From: Apis mellifera
Taxonomy: Eukaryota; Arthropoda; Insecta; Hymenoptera; Apidae
NCBI RefSeq assembly: GCF_003254395.2
Contig: NC_037653.1
Location: 744,001 to 808,000 of the forward strand
DNA length: 64,000 nucleotides
Reading direction: 5' to 3'
Below the pieces are notes generated by a model that was not told the DNA's origin, did no database searches, and saw only the letters and a list, made by a program, of their open reading frames with translations. Below, in pieces: positions 52,491-64,000 of the stretch. Within the stretch, counting starts at the first letter, position 1, and each line of letters begins with the position of its first letter. Made by a program: the position numbers and the translations under genes.

Positions 52491-53334
52491 TACAAATAAA
52501 TTTATAATAATAAATTTATATTTAATAAATATATTTATTAAATTTACTATAAACAAATATATTAATATTTAATTTAATTTTATATAGTGATTCATATTAA
52601 TTCAGACACTATTATGTATAAAAGATTATTGTTTTATATATTTGTTTATAATAATGTTAAATTTAAAATTAAATGATTTTTTTTTAATATATTAAAACAT
52701 TTATAATTATAAAAATAAATTTTATTTATTTATTTAATATATTATTAATTCAACAAATGATAAATTAAATAATGAAAAAATTGAAAATTTTTCACAAATT
52801 TTTTAAAAAAATTTGGATAATAATCAAATTAAATAAATTTAAATAAATATTTATGTTTACAATGTTTATAAATTATGTTTATTTATTAGCGATTAGAATT
52901 CGCTGAATATAATGGTTTATTAATAGGTGATTACAATAAATAAATTACAATAAATATTTTTACTAGATTTTAAATTTGTTATTTCTATTATTTAATTTAT
53001 GTCCATTAAATAAATAATATTTCTATTAATTATATTTCTCATATGGGCAGTAATTTGGTAAATATATTTACTATTTAATTATTAATTTATATTATATACT
53101 TTTTTCATTGTTCTATATGAATCCAAAAATTGTATACATTCCCTTTTATCGAAATATATAACTAATAAAAAGCATATTGCATACATTTTTATTGTTAGTA
53201 ATAATCTATTTTATAAAATTTAATGAAAAATTTAAAAAATGAAAAAAATAAAAAAAAATAATCAGTTCAATAATATAAGTAAATATTATAAAGCAATAAT
53301 TTTTCGCGATGTCCGAATATTAATACAAATTACT

Positions 53335-53715
53335 GTATATAAACGTCATTTCGTAAAGTTAAATTGATCTCGAGGGGATACGAAGCAAGCTGTGAAGAGA
53401 AAGAAGGAGAGGTTGTGGGAAACGGTGAGAAAATTGGAATGAAAAACCGTAAATCGAAATACAGAAAATCAAAGATCGAAACACGAGGCAGGCATCAATG
53501 AGAGATCAAAGTACTCGATACGAATCGAGTTCTTCGAAGCGAAAATTGCGTAGTTGTCGCGAACGGATGATTTGCTGCGCACACTCCCGCGCGTTCCCTT
53601 TGTGTTATTTTCGGGCAGAATCACCGTTCAAAGCTTTAAATAGGACCGACTTTCCGACAAAGAAGGTAGTTTGCAACATCGTTTCTACATGCTGGAACAT
53701 CGCAGAATATTCACC
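53335..53715 (+). promoter_or_regulatory. Putative non-coding first exon of the ankyrin-repeat gene
   Basis: A GC-rich, CpG-rich block ends TTCACC|GTGAGTAAA at 53715. The acceptor TTTTAACAG at 59900 is the next plausible plus-strand partner and leads directly into the ankyrin ATG. The open frame 53498-53719 does not stay in frame with the ankyrin exon after splicing, so it would be a uORF or chance. CpG-rich DNA continues to about 54000. Confidence 0.5.
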
Positions 53716-54077
53716 GTGAGTAAATTAAACACGAACCAGTTTCACAAAGAAAACGTCAAACGATATTTTTTTCCCCGATCATGCATTGATAGAAAGCTGA
53801 AAATCGTTTTTTAAAAAAGACTGTCGCAGAAACGTTTTCTTCTTTCTCGAATCTCGTGCCTTGTCGTATTTGCGTTGTTTCGTCGTGTCGAGTCGCGTTG
53901 AGTCAAGTCCGCATAGTGTCTCATCCCGTCGCATGATGTCGCGTCATACCGCGCGTCTTGATCCGCGTTGTTGCGATCCGCCTAAAAATTGCCGGACGAA
54001 TCTTTGTTTGTTGAGATAAAATACACAGTGAAAGTTGGATAACTGCACAAAAAATCGGAGTTATGGGATCGAATTTT

Positions 54078-54117
<40 letters not shown>

Positions 54118-54920
54118 ATTTGTATGAGTGATATTGCGATATCTTTTCTTGTTTTTCCAATTAAAAACAACGAAGACAGATGTAAGTATGATCGTGCGAT
54201 AAAAAGTTGTTGATTCGTATCAGATTTAATCCCTGTGGAGGATGGAAATAGAATTTTCTTTGTATTTTACCGAAGATAGAATGAAAATAGATATAAATAG
54301 ATAGAAAAGATAAATATAGAAAATATATTTAATAAAAAAGAAAAAAAAATCAAAATAAATATATTTATGAATTTCAATATATATTTATGTACGAAAATTC
54401 CCTTTAGTGGTGAAGATAACAACTTGACACTTACGCCATAAATTATTTCGTGCAATTATTCAACTTTTATTGTAGAATGAAAATTTATTATTTTTCGAAA
54501 ATAAAGCATAAAGATTTATAGTCTATAAAAATAAAATATGATAATGGAAAAGAAGAGAGAAAAATGGGACTAAAGAAGTTAGAATGAAAAGCAGATAGCA
54601 GTTTCGAAAGGATTAATAAAGTGGTTCGGTGATTCAGAAAATAGGCTAAGAGATAGTTCTCGATCGACTCGATCGACGCGCTTCCGATATCATCGCCAAA
54701 ATTGTATCGCCACCTTGGCACAGTCTCGTAGTTCGAAAGAGTCGAGATCTCGATTGTTCTATTGAGTATTGGGCGGCAAAATCGTGTTTGATCGCGAGAA
54801 AAACAAACGGTTTTGCGTCAAGATTAAAAAAAATCGTGTATTTATTTTTTGTGAATAATTTTTAATATATATATTTTTAATATATATTCTTTATAAACTT
54901 AGCAAGTATAGATATATATA

Positions 54921-56146
54921 AATTGGGTTGGTGGAAAAATAATATTTCGTTTGGATTTTGTAAATGCAGAAATAAAAAATCAATTTATTATGATGTATAT
55001 ATGTATTTAGTTTTTAAATCACTTTAATTTTATATATATATTGTAAAATTGCTATGTAATCTATTAATAAATTTTTTTAAGACATTTACCAATTCATGTA
55101 CATTAATAATTTTAACATTTATCCCTAGATGATATTATCTTATAATTTTGATCAAATTTGATAAATTATTCGACATGTAATATTTTTTCTAAAAGAATTA
55201 TATTTAAATTTTTATCGGGAAATTGACATAACCGGCATTCTTGTATCAAATAAATTATTTAATTATTTAATAATAAAAGAAATCAATTATCAAAAAAAAA
55301 TTTTTTTTATAATATATATAAATTTATTTATTAATTATTAATAAATTTTTATTTTTATACATATTGATATAATTTTTACATTTATGAAATTTATAATAAA
55401 TTCAATAAATCATATTACTTTTGACAAATCTATTAATAATAATATCCGGATATCAATTTTTTAAAATATTTTTTGCGACACATATATTTAAGCATTTAAA
55501 TGTTTTCTTATTATTTATTATTTTTATTATGATAATTAAAAAAAACTTAAGATTGTAATTTTATTCACATTATTTTTGGTATAAAAATTAAATTTTATGT
55601 AGAGTATCTATTGATTTTTTTCAAAATCTCAATTCTTTAACAATTAACATGTGATCAAAAGACAAATAGAATTCAAAATTAAGATTTTAGGAAAAGAGGG
55701 GTAAAAATGACAAATTTTAATTTTATATTAATTAATTATTTTTTTACAAATATTAATATTTAACAAATCAAAAAAATTTAAGTTGAAATTAATCTTCAAA
55801 CTTTTGTTTTTATAAGTATTGAATATTAATAACTATACAACTAAACATTTCAAAAATATGTATATAATACTTTATATACATATATTTCTAAGATAATAAA
55901 ATTAAATAAATACTCATATCAATACCTATATTTATATGAACAATTAGAAACACAAATTGTTTTATTTTATGTTTAATTTCTATAATTGCTTAATTTACTA
56001 TTGATATCATATAATAATATAATATTTTGTAACATATTGTATAATTTCATTCTTGCAAAAGAATATATCACAAACTGTTATATTTGAAAATTGTTTATCT
56101 TACCAGAGTCTAAAATCTACATATAAACTTTTCCACCAACTCAATG
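54921..56146. mobile_element. Decayed mariner-like element
   Basis: The left end AATTGGGTTGGTGGAAAA and the reverse complement of the right end CATTGAGTTGGTGGAAAA are terminal inverted repeats of the mariner type, each flanked by TA (54919-54920 and 56147-56148). The 1226-bp length is close to that of intact mariners (about 1.3 kb). The interior is now strongly AT-biased with stops in every frame, and no transposase motif could be read. It is an old, inactive copy. Confidence 0.75.
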
Positions 56147-59100
56147 TATAATTGAATAAAACATTTTAAGAAATTTATATCACATTATTTTTATGACATT
56201 ATTCATTTTAGTGAGTCCAAGAGAGATTCTATTTAGTAGTAGTAATGATTCTTAAATATAGTATATATATATTTAGTAACAAAATAAATTAATCGGTTGC
56301 AAATTTTTTTATTTTTAATTTTTATGCATATTTAAATAAAAAGATTATCGCTTATTATTATATTAATTTTTTCTTCCTACATTATTTTAATTATTTTAAT
56401 TAATTTAATTAATTAATTAATTAATAATTATTCTTTGTTCGCATGATTTCGTTATTAATTTTGCAAAAATTTTTAAAAAATTATTTGAATAATGACTACA
56501 ATTACTGACTTAGATTATAATGATTAATAATGATTTTAATTATTTTTTTTCAAATAAATTTAAACAAATTTTATATAGTATTTCGTGTATCTAGAATTAT
56601 TATACAAAAGATTATGGAAATACTTTTATTAATTATTTTTTTCATTTTCAAATCATTTTAATGTTTTTTTATATAAAAAATAAAAATTTTTTATTAAGAT
56701 TATTTATAGGTTTTAAAGATATAATATTAAAAATCAAGTTATAAAAGTTATCAATAACACATATTTGAAAAAGTGCATAGATTTTTGTATTATCTTTTAA
56801 TTTTAACAACAAATTGATATAATTGAGTGAAAGATATAGATAACATAAAAACAATTATAGATAAAATTAATTTTTTTTTTTAAACGATACACTAATTTCT
56901 GTTGCACTTAACGAAACAATATAACAAAAATTTTGTTAAATATTCAATTTTATAAATTTTATAATTTATATAAATTTTCAATTTTAGGGTAAATTCATTA
57001 TCATATTTTTTTCAATAAAAAAAATAAATTTTTTAAAAATTAGAGGAGAATTACATACATCAATTAATTAATATATATTTAAATAATAATTGAATTGATA
57101 TAATTAAATTAATATATTTTTTAATAATTTTTTTCAAAATATGGAAGATATTTTTTAAAAATATTATTTTATTTATAATATTATAAACAGTGCAATTTGT
57201 TTTTTTTTTGTATATTAGAAAATGCTAAAAAAATTATTAATCAAAGATTAATAAAATGAAGATTTAATTATATTGTTAAAAAAAGTTATTAAAAATGTGC
57301 TAAAAATATTATGTTATTTATAGATATTATGAAACATTAAGATTAGATGAATAATATAATAATTTATTATCGGAAATTATTTATCATAGAGATCGATAAA
57401 TGTAAGTTCTATTATATTTATGGATGGTGATTTATGACACTCCGGATTTTACATTATAAGGACAATCCTGGACCGACTCCAAATTTATAATAATTCTGAA
57501 CTTATAATATATTCGTTATACTATGTACAATTACTAAAAACTTTATTTTCCATTATAACAATTAAAGATATAATAGTTCAATTTTTAAGTTAATAGAATG
57601 TAAAAGTTAGTTAACGTACATATACTATCATTTCTCATAATTGATTATCAAAATAGTGTTTTTGAAAATTTAAAGGAATTTATATCAAAAATGATTTTTT
57701 TCAATTTTTGTTAGAAAATAAAAATATATTTTAAAATCATAAATTTTCTTTATTAATTTTTCTAAATTTAAATTCAGTTTAATAAAATATTCATATATAT
57801 TCATGTACACAATTACAAAAATACTATAATTTGTTTAATTATATAGGAGAAGAACTATATCTAGTCAAATCAAAATCGAACAAAAATTATTTCTATTACA
57901 AATTATATTATAAATATGTTTGTTCAACTATCGCAGAATTATCACCAATTTCTGAATTTGGAACTTCAATTTTTGAAACATATTATAAATGCTTCTAAAA
58001 ATTTTAAACAATGCATAAAAATATATTACAATCATATTACAATCATCGATATAAGTAATAGATTTAAGTCAATCGCAGTTTATTAAAACATCATTTTATA
58101 TGATCCCTTGATTTAAATTCATCACTTATATCGATACCTGTATCGTAATATGTTTCAAATTTACATACATCATAAAACAAACTACAAACATTTTTCTATT
58201 TTATTCATAAGAAATATTTTTTTTTCTCGTTTCTTACAAACCTAATGAAACGAACAAAATCGATAAACGGTTAATAATTTTCAAAACATTTATTACACAG
58301 TTAACGAAGCAATACAATACAAAAGTAAGAACTGTTCTCTTCTTTTATTCAGCGATATACAATGCTACAGTTTATTTTATTTGTAATATGATACTTTCGA
58401 TCAATATGTGTATCTATTTTTATGAATGCATACGTCAGATCCACATTTTTTCTTAAGGAATTATTGTCGCGAATTCTAAACGCATTTTGTTCTTAATTCC
58501 ACGATAGTTAACATTACTCTACTATATTATTATTAAATGAGAGATAAAAAATAGAATAGATATGTACTGGTCCATTTAAAGATAATTATTTAATATCTAC
58601 TTCAATTATGATATAAAAAATATTTTTCAATTTTTTGCAATTTATATGATATCTCAAAACGAATAATCTGCAAAGAATATTTTTCTCTCAAAATGCATTT
58701 TTTTCTAAAGTTTTCAAATCATGTCTTTTTTTCTTTTGCATATTATGATTGATATTAGAATGTGTTCAGAGATAATAATATATAAGTTTGAAGTGATTTA
58801 TCTTTTTTAATTATCAGTTTCAATCTCATGTCAAAATGATTTTCCATAGATATATTTTTCGAAACAATAAATTCTAATGATTTTTCGATGATTTTCAAAT
58901 TTATGTATAAATTCTAAATCTCTTTTAATATGAAGTCACATTATTCTTAATATTTGATATAACATTATGATTGAAAAAAATACTAATACATAATTTATAA
59001 ATTTAATAATAATAACATTTCAATTCTTTAGATAATATTTACTTGCATATCCATAGATTCTCGCTTAAGATAAAAATCTTGACTATATAATTTAATTTTG

Positions 59101-59597
59101 GAAGTGAGAAATTATTCCAAGATCGTATATTATTATGTATTTTAATATCAGATATATCAGCTATAATATGCAAAGAGAAAAAAAAAATATATATTTACAT
59201 GCAAAAAACATCGTTGATTTCAAAAACTTCAAAAAAAAAATGATCTTTGAAGAAAAATATTCTTTATACTTTATTTTATAAATTTTGAAATATTGTACAA
59301 ATTAACAAATAACTCTTTACTGGCTATCAGAGAACATATTAATAGATTGAAAAATTAATTAATTGAAATTTCAAATAAAATTACTTTAAGTAATAACTTT
59401 ATCTAAAATTCTCATCATCAAATAACATCTATTCTTATACTTAATTACTATATCCTTTGTTTAATTTCAAGTATTTAGCACTACAGTTAATTACAATTAT
59501 TAAATGCTTTGAATGATAAATTATATATAAATAACTTATTAAAAACTTTATTCTTAACTTTAATAATTAAAATTTTGTCTATCTCTGATGGCATTTA

Positions 59598-59835
59598 TAC
59601 AGTATGTCTCAAAAATGGGAATATTAATTAACTGGAGATTTCTGAGTTTAACGAAAAACACTAGTCAATCACAAAGTGTATAGCCGCGATGGTAGCGTTG
59701 GCTATGTGCTGAGCACGAATAAGTTCAAATAACATATGTGAAAGAAAAAATTTTTTATTTTAAAAAATATTGCTTGAAATTACCTCAAATCTCCATTATT
59801 TAACGGATGTTCCCACATTTCTAGGACATCCTGTA
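59598..59835. mobile_element. TA-flanked 238-bp MITE (Tc1/mariner type)
   Basis: Left end TACAGTATGTCTCAAAAATG and reverse-complemented right end TACAGGATGTCCTAGAAATG are inverted repeats, extended by GGAGATTT on both sides. TA dinucleotides flank it at 59596-59597 and 59836-59837. It has no ORF. It ends only 65 bp before the ankyrin exon. Confidence 0.8.
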
Positions 59836-59900
59836 TAACATATAAAACATAACAAAGTTAATCCTTCCATTTTTCTTCGATTTTAACGTGATTTTAACAG

Positions 59901-60244
59901 ATGCCTTCCGAATGCATCGCCAATCCATTACAGCGTGAGTTGGCCGATGCCATTATTCGGTTACAATCGCTCGACGAGATTCGAATCTTACTGGCGTGCG
60001 GGGCAAAGGTGAACGAGCCTGTGACCCAAGGCCTGAGACCGTTACATTACGCGGTATGGCAGAGGTACACAGAGGCGGCCCAGCTGTTGTTGGTACGTGG
60101 CGCGGACATCGATGCGACCGACGAATGTGGCTATTCGGCATTGCATCTTGCCGCCGAGCACGGTTACTTCGATTTGGTCAAATTGTTGCTTGAGCAGGGT
60201 GCAAAAGTCGATCATAGAGAGGAAACGGGAGAACTCTTTCCAAG
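59901..60244 (+). CDS. Ankyrin-repeat protein, first coding exon (continues past right edge)
   Basis: The exon lies between acceptor TTTTAACAG and donor CCAAG|GTACGA and opens with ATGCCTTCC, giving 114 residues plus two bases. It contains ankyrin repeats: a partial one ending LLACGAKVNEPV, a full GLRPLHYAVWQRYTEAAQLLLVRGADIDA and another GYSALHLAAEHGYFDLVKLLLEQGAKVDH. Codon use is much richer in G and C than in the other genes here. Ankyrin repeats mediate protein binding and do not by themselves reveal function; I cannot name the orthologue. The remaining exons lie beyond 64000, since the following 3.7 kb shows no coding sequence. Because the ATG is the first codon of the exon, an upstream coding exon cannot be fully excluded. 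Confidence 0.85.
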
Positions 60245-60836
60245 GTACGATATCGCTTTCCGCGTTCCTTTCTCTTCGATTTTCTTCGCACTCTCTTTCT
60301 CTTCTTCTCTATCTTGTACCCGTGTCCATTCCCTTCCTTCTCTGTCTCAATATGTTCCTTGACATTTTCGCTACGCGGATCACGACCACTTGTCGATATC
60401 GATATAACTCGAAACTCGATACTCGACCACATTCAGTTTAGAATCGTCCGGTCTTGCCGACCTTGGAGTGCGTGCCAAAAATTAACAATACTTGCTATTG
60501 TATAAATGATTATGTAGTCGTTTGTTTTAATTATCATTGTGTACATGCGTGAAATTTTCTCGTCGCTGTTTATTTTTATCCGTGTTAAGAAATAATCGAG
60601 AGGAGGGTGAGAGGAGGAACGATCAAGACAGGAGGGACATAGAAAAGGAAAAGAGTGGAACGACTTAATATTAGAGGCAAGAGAGGAAGAGAAAGGAAAT
60701 AGAAAAAAATAGTATGTAAAGAAAAGCAGATAATAATGATAGCGTGAGAGAAAATGATACGATTGTTGTTAATAATTGGACATTAAAGTGTGAGAAGTTA
60801 TTGCTACACGAGATGTTAATATATTTATGGGATTTT

Positions 60837-62217
60837 TTGAAATCTCAATTCTAGAGATAAAAACAAACATAAAATATAAAAAAATATCGATTAAATTTTA
60901 TCTCATTAAATTATAATTGGTTGTTTATGATTAGACGAAATGAGATACTATAGAAATGAAAGAATTATATATTATCACATCATTTTATTATTCTGTCTTA
61001 TTACATTTCGTATCCATTTGTTACATACGTAATCATTGTGTTACATAATGTGATTATAATGATTTCATTATTTGAGCTAACAATGAATTCGTTTTTTTAA
61101 GTTGTTCATGTTTTTCTCGTTTTTAATATAATTTCTATTCAAATTAAAATATTTTTTATGCAAATAATTCTTTATTGAAAATAGATTAATACTTTTTTAT
61201 AAGAAAAAATATAGATCAATTAATAATATATCAATTAAAATATTAAAATTTATATGATTTCATTGAAAAAAAAAATAAAGTTAAGCTAATGTTTTTTATA
61301 TATTTATTTACCGAAAAATTAATAGTATTAAATATTCTTAATAATAAATATTCCTCTTTTATGAAATATAATTTTTGTAAGGATCAATAATTAAAATTAA
61401 CAATTTTTTAATTTCATTTTTAGATAAAACATATATTTTCACTGTTTTAGTTAAATGATAGAAAATAAAATATGAATTTGTTTATATAATTAATTAATTA
61501 AACTGTATCATAATTTTTCTAACTAAAGAAAAATATATAAAAAAGATTTTGGAAACTTTTTAAAATTATATATTCTACCGATGATTTACTATAAAATTAA
61601 AATGTCGATTAGCAAATGAAAATAAATAAAATTGGAAATTGTATAGCATTAAATTATATTGATTAATTATATTAACAGTTGATATTTAATTTGAATGAAA
61701 ATTTTTAATAAAAAAGAAATAAATTATTTCTGAAATTTGAAAATTTATATAAATTACAACGTAATAAAAATCTAAGAAGATTAAGTTCATAAATTTATAA
61801 ATAATTTATACTATAATTATGTAATAATGATATGTTTTATTATTTTCACCAATCCTTTTATTTGAACATGATCATTCTTTAATGATGAAATGACAGATCG
61901 ATTAGCATATTTTTTTATTAGCACATTTTGATATGCAACGTATGCAATATTTTATCCACGTTATCAGAATGATAATATGTTATAAGAATATAAAACAAAT
62001 GAATATACATTTTTGAATATTTTTCTATCATATATTAATAACGACTATATTAGTATCACAATAATGATGTGAGATGTGAGATATGCAACAAATGGATGCC
62101 CAGCTAAATTTCAATTATTTATAAATTAATAAATAAACTTAAATCGACATTTTTTTTGTATATTAACTTAATCTAACCTAAATTTTATGTTTGTTTCTAA
62201 TAAAATCGACTGAAAAG
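60837..62217. mobile_element. Palindromic MITE-like element, copy 3, split by an insertion
   Basis: The left arm (TTGAAATCTCAATTCTAG, AACAAACATAAAAT, AAATATCGATTAA) starts at 60837. Its mirror lies at about 62100-62217 (rc TCGATTTTATTAGA, AACAAACATAAAAT, AAATGTCGATTTAAG, TTATTTATTAATTTATAAA). The inner right-arm remnant CTTATTACATTTCGTAT is at 60998-61013, so about 1.1 kb was inserted between positions 61012 and 62097. Confidence 0.55.
61012..62097. mobile_element. Inverted-repeat element of about 1.1 kb nested in copy 3
   Basis: Left end ATCCATTTGTTACATA and reverse-complemented right end ATCCATTTGTTGCATA match over 16 bp with one difference; weaker similarity continues inward (AATCATTGTGTTAC against ATCATTATTGTGATAC). 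No ORF is visible. Exact ends and target duplication are uncertain. Confidence 0.5.
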
Positions 62218-63436
62218 TTTGATTCTAGATAAATATATTCACATTCTATAATATGTGTATATATTTGCTTATAACAGTGTTATTGAATCTTTTTTTAATA
62301 TTTTAAAACATTAATAATATTAATTATAACATATAATTTTTTTGTATTATAAAATATAAATTCAATAATAAAGAAATATAATATTAAAATTATTCAAATA
62401 GAAATGTTTATTCATCATTAAAAATCATTATATTTTATTGAGTTTATCACTAATATAAAGTATTTAAACATAATTTTTTAAATATTTTTTAAAACATTTT
62501 TTTAAACGTAATATTTATGTAATTTATTTGTTGTCCAAATATTTTTTGATATTAAATTTTATTATTATATAATTTATTTTTTATTGTACAAAAAAATATA
62601 TGTATTAAATAAATTAATTAATAAAATTAATTGTTTTGTATTAATTATGAATGTTTTAATACATTAAAAATCAATAAATAAATTATTAATAAATATATAG
62701 ATAGATTATTCAGAATGTTTTTTATTAAAGTTCATAAATTAATTTTTTTAATATTGTTAAATAATATTGTTAGATTTATCAATTTATGATAGAAAATCTT
62801 GAAAAACTTATTTTTATACATGTAACACAAATTACGATAAATATATATAAATACGTAATAAAATTATATTAATACTTTCTAAATGTAGATACATACTTAA
62901 TAATACTTATATATATGTATAATAGTATGAATGTATCTATTGAATGCATATGTCCTACGTAATTTAGCATATATCTTATATTAGATCTAGAAGTTAATTC
63001 GGTATCTTCTTAAAATAACGTTACTACTTATTTTAAATGAAATCGTATAATTATTATTCTTTGAAATAATTGCATTATTTTTAATATTATGTTTTATCTT
63101 TCAAATAATTCTCAAATTCCCTAGTAAAAAAAAGTGATAATTTTGATATAATGATATCATGCTTTATTATACATTATTTGAAAATGCGTATTTATCAAAT
63201 AATGTTGAAACGATTTGAATGAATGACAGTAAAGTAAAGTGAGGTTAGAATAGCAATCAACATGTGAGAGAATTTCTTTATCAAAGAATAAATAATATCT
63301 CTCGTAGATTATGCCCAAAATACTTATGTTTCATGATCAATAAATTATTTTTTTCTTCCAAGTTTATTATTTTTTTATAAGTATTTTAAAGTAACTTGAA
63401 AAATTACAATATCATGTCACTAAATAAGACATTAGT

Positions 63437-63710
63437 CCGATTAAACACAAGTGTTTAAATCGGAATAACAAATTAAATTCTAGATTTAATTATAATATAA
63501 TTATAATCTAATTATGATAATTAATAAAGTGACAAAAAGTCACTTTATTAATTTCAATGATTTTGAAATCAATATGCTAATAGGAACAATATTCTTAACA
63601 ACTTTTTCCTACAATAGAACGTATATCAATTATTCAAAGTTTGATTATTTTAAATAATCAATTATTATCCGAATATAGTATTTAAATCAGCTCATAGATT
63701 GAATCTATGA
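63437..63710. repeat. Cluster of short hairpins
   Basis: Within 275 bp lie CCGATTAAACAC/GTGTTTAAATCGG (63437-63463), a perfect 15-bp stem AATTAATAAAGTGAC with an AAAAA loop (63519-63553), TTGATTATTTTAAATAATCAA (63641-63661) and TCATAGATTGAATCTATGA (63692-63710). Confidence 0.6.
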
Positions 63711-64000
63711 ACAATAATTTGTAATATTTTTCAGTACTATAAGCAATAATGTATAACGTAAATAATATTTGCTAATAAACATGTTTTAATGTTTGCATGT
63801 TTGATTTTATATGCTGGAATGATACTTAAAAATGATTAATTTTTTATACACTTAATTTTTTAATACACTTTTCTTAATAAGAATATAATAAAGATTATAA
63901 TAAATTTGAAAATTATTTTTAGTTGTTTTATGATATATAAACATAATATATAACAGTATATAATAAATTTTTCTTTCTATCGCAAGAATTGCTTATATTA

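Larger units (their letters stand above)
48250..53330. other. AT-rich intergenic region between the BTB and ankyrin genes
   Basis: No coding potential is seen. It contains a degenerate repeat zone (49130-50370), a CpG-richer spot at about 51870-52060 and a palindromic MITE-like copy at 52229-52490. Confidence 0.5.
53716..59900 (+). other. Probable first intron of the ankyrin gene, carrying transposon relics
   Basis: AT-rich apart from CpG-richer patches at 53820-54000 and 54640-54800. It contains a (TA)n tract (54080-54113), a decayed mariner-like element (54921-56146) and a TA-flanked MITE (59598-59835). No exon is recognised. Confidence 0.45.
60245..64000 (+). other. Intron of the ankyrin gene to the window edge
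   Basis: It begins with 350 bp of C/T-rich and then purine-rich sequence (60590-60720), continues as AT-rich DNA with a nested pair of inverted-repeat elements (60837-62217) and ends with a cluster of short hairpins (63437-63710). No exon is recognised. Confidence 0.5.

Noticed and set aside
53498..53719. Arg/Ser-rich ORF near the ankyrin promoter
   Set aside because: It ends at the splice donor and is out of frame with the ankyrin exon after splicing; more likely a uORF or chance in GC-rich 5' UTR.
1..64000. tRNA, rRNA, CRISPR array or known bee microRNA
   Set aside because: I scanned for tRNA box patterns, direct-repeat arrays and several conserved microRNA seeds and saw none; a covariance-model search would be decisive.

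Overview
The window reads as nuclear DNA of an insect, most likely a bee of the genus Apis. The evidence is very AT-rich intergenic and intronic DNA, CpG-rich islands at probable promoters, many short introns, and protein sequences close to insect orthologues. Species assignment is inference; no database search was possible. Nothing prokaryotic, viral or organellar was seen.

Ten protein-coding genes could be built exon by exon by checking splice sites and reading phase. From left to right they are: choline kinase (minus, 5' exons only, runs off the left edge); galactose mutarotase (plus, complete); a small SMIM12-like membrane protein (minus); the tau-tubulin kinase Asator/TTBK (minus, 14 coding exons, about 1073 aa); cytosolic phosphoglycerate kinase Pgk (plus, 415 aa, with one GC-AG intron); peroxin Pex19 (minus, ends in a CaaX box); an HSPBP1-like Hsp70 nucleotide exchange factor (minus); RNA polymerase II subunit RPB9/RpII15 (minus); a BTB-domain protein with a C-terminal psq-like helix-turn-helix (plus); and the first coding exon of an ankyrin-repeat protein (plus, runs off the right edge).

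Most of these are housekeeping genes. Pgk is glycolytic, the mutarotase feeds galactose into the Leloir pathway, choline kinase starts phosphatidylcholine synthesis, Pex19 inserts peroxisomal membrane proteins, the HSPBP1-like protein regulates Hsp70 and RPB9 belongs to Pol II. They form no operon-like unit. Pex19, the HSPBP1-like gene and RPB9 are a compact tandem trio; choline kinase/mutarotase, Asator/Pgk and RPB9/BTB are divergent pairs; mutarotase/SMIM12-like and Pgk/Pex19 are convergent pairs.

About 75 percent of the window is non-coding. It holds a decayed mariner-like element with TA target duplications (54921-56146), a TA-flanked 238-bp MITE (59598-59835) with a relative near 29.3 kb, a family of palindromic MITE-like elements (6856, 52229, 60837) of which one is interrupted by a second inverted-repeat element of about 1.1 kb, a GC-rich element with perfect 29-bp inverted repeats (23416-23539), several long AT-rich hairpins, degenerate tandem duplications and many TA microsatellites. 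A roughly 5-kb CpG-containing tract after the BTB gene looks like a very long 3' UTR. No convincing new biological system was found; the most unusual items are the repeat families, the 23.4-kb hairpin, the open N-terminal extension of Pgk and a G-quadruplex motif upstream of Asator.
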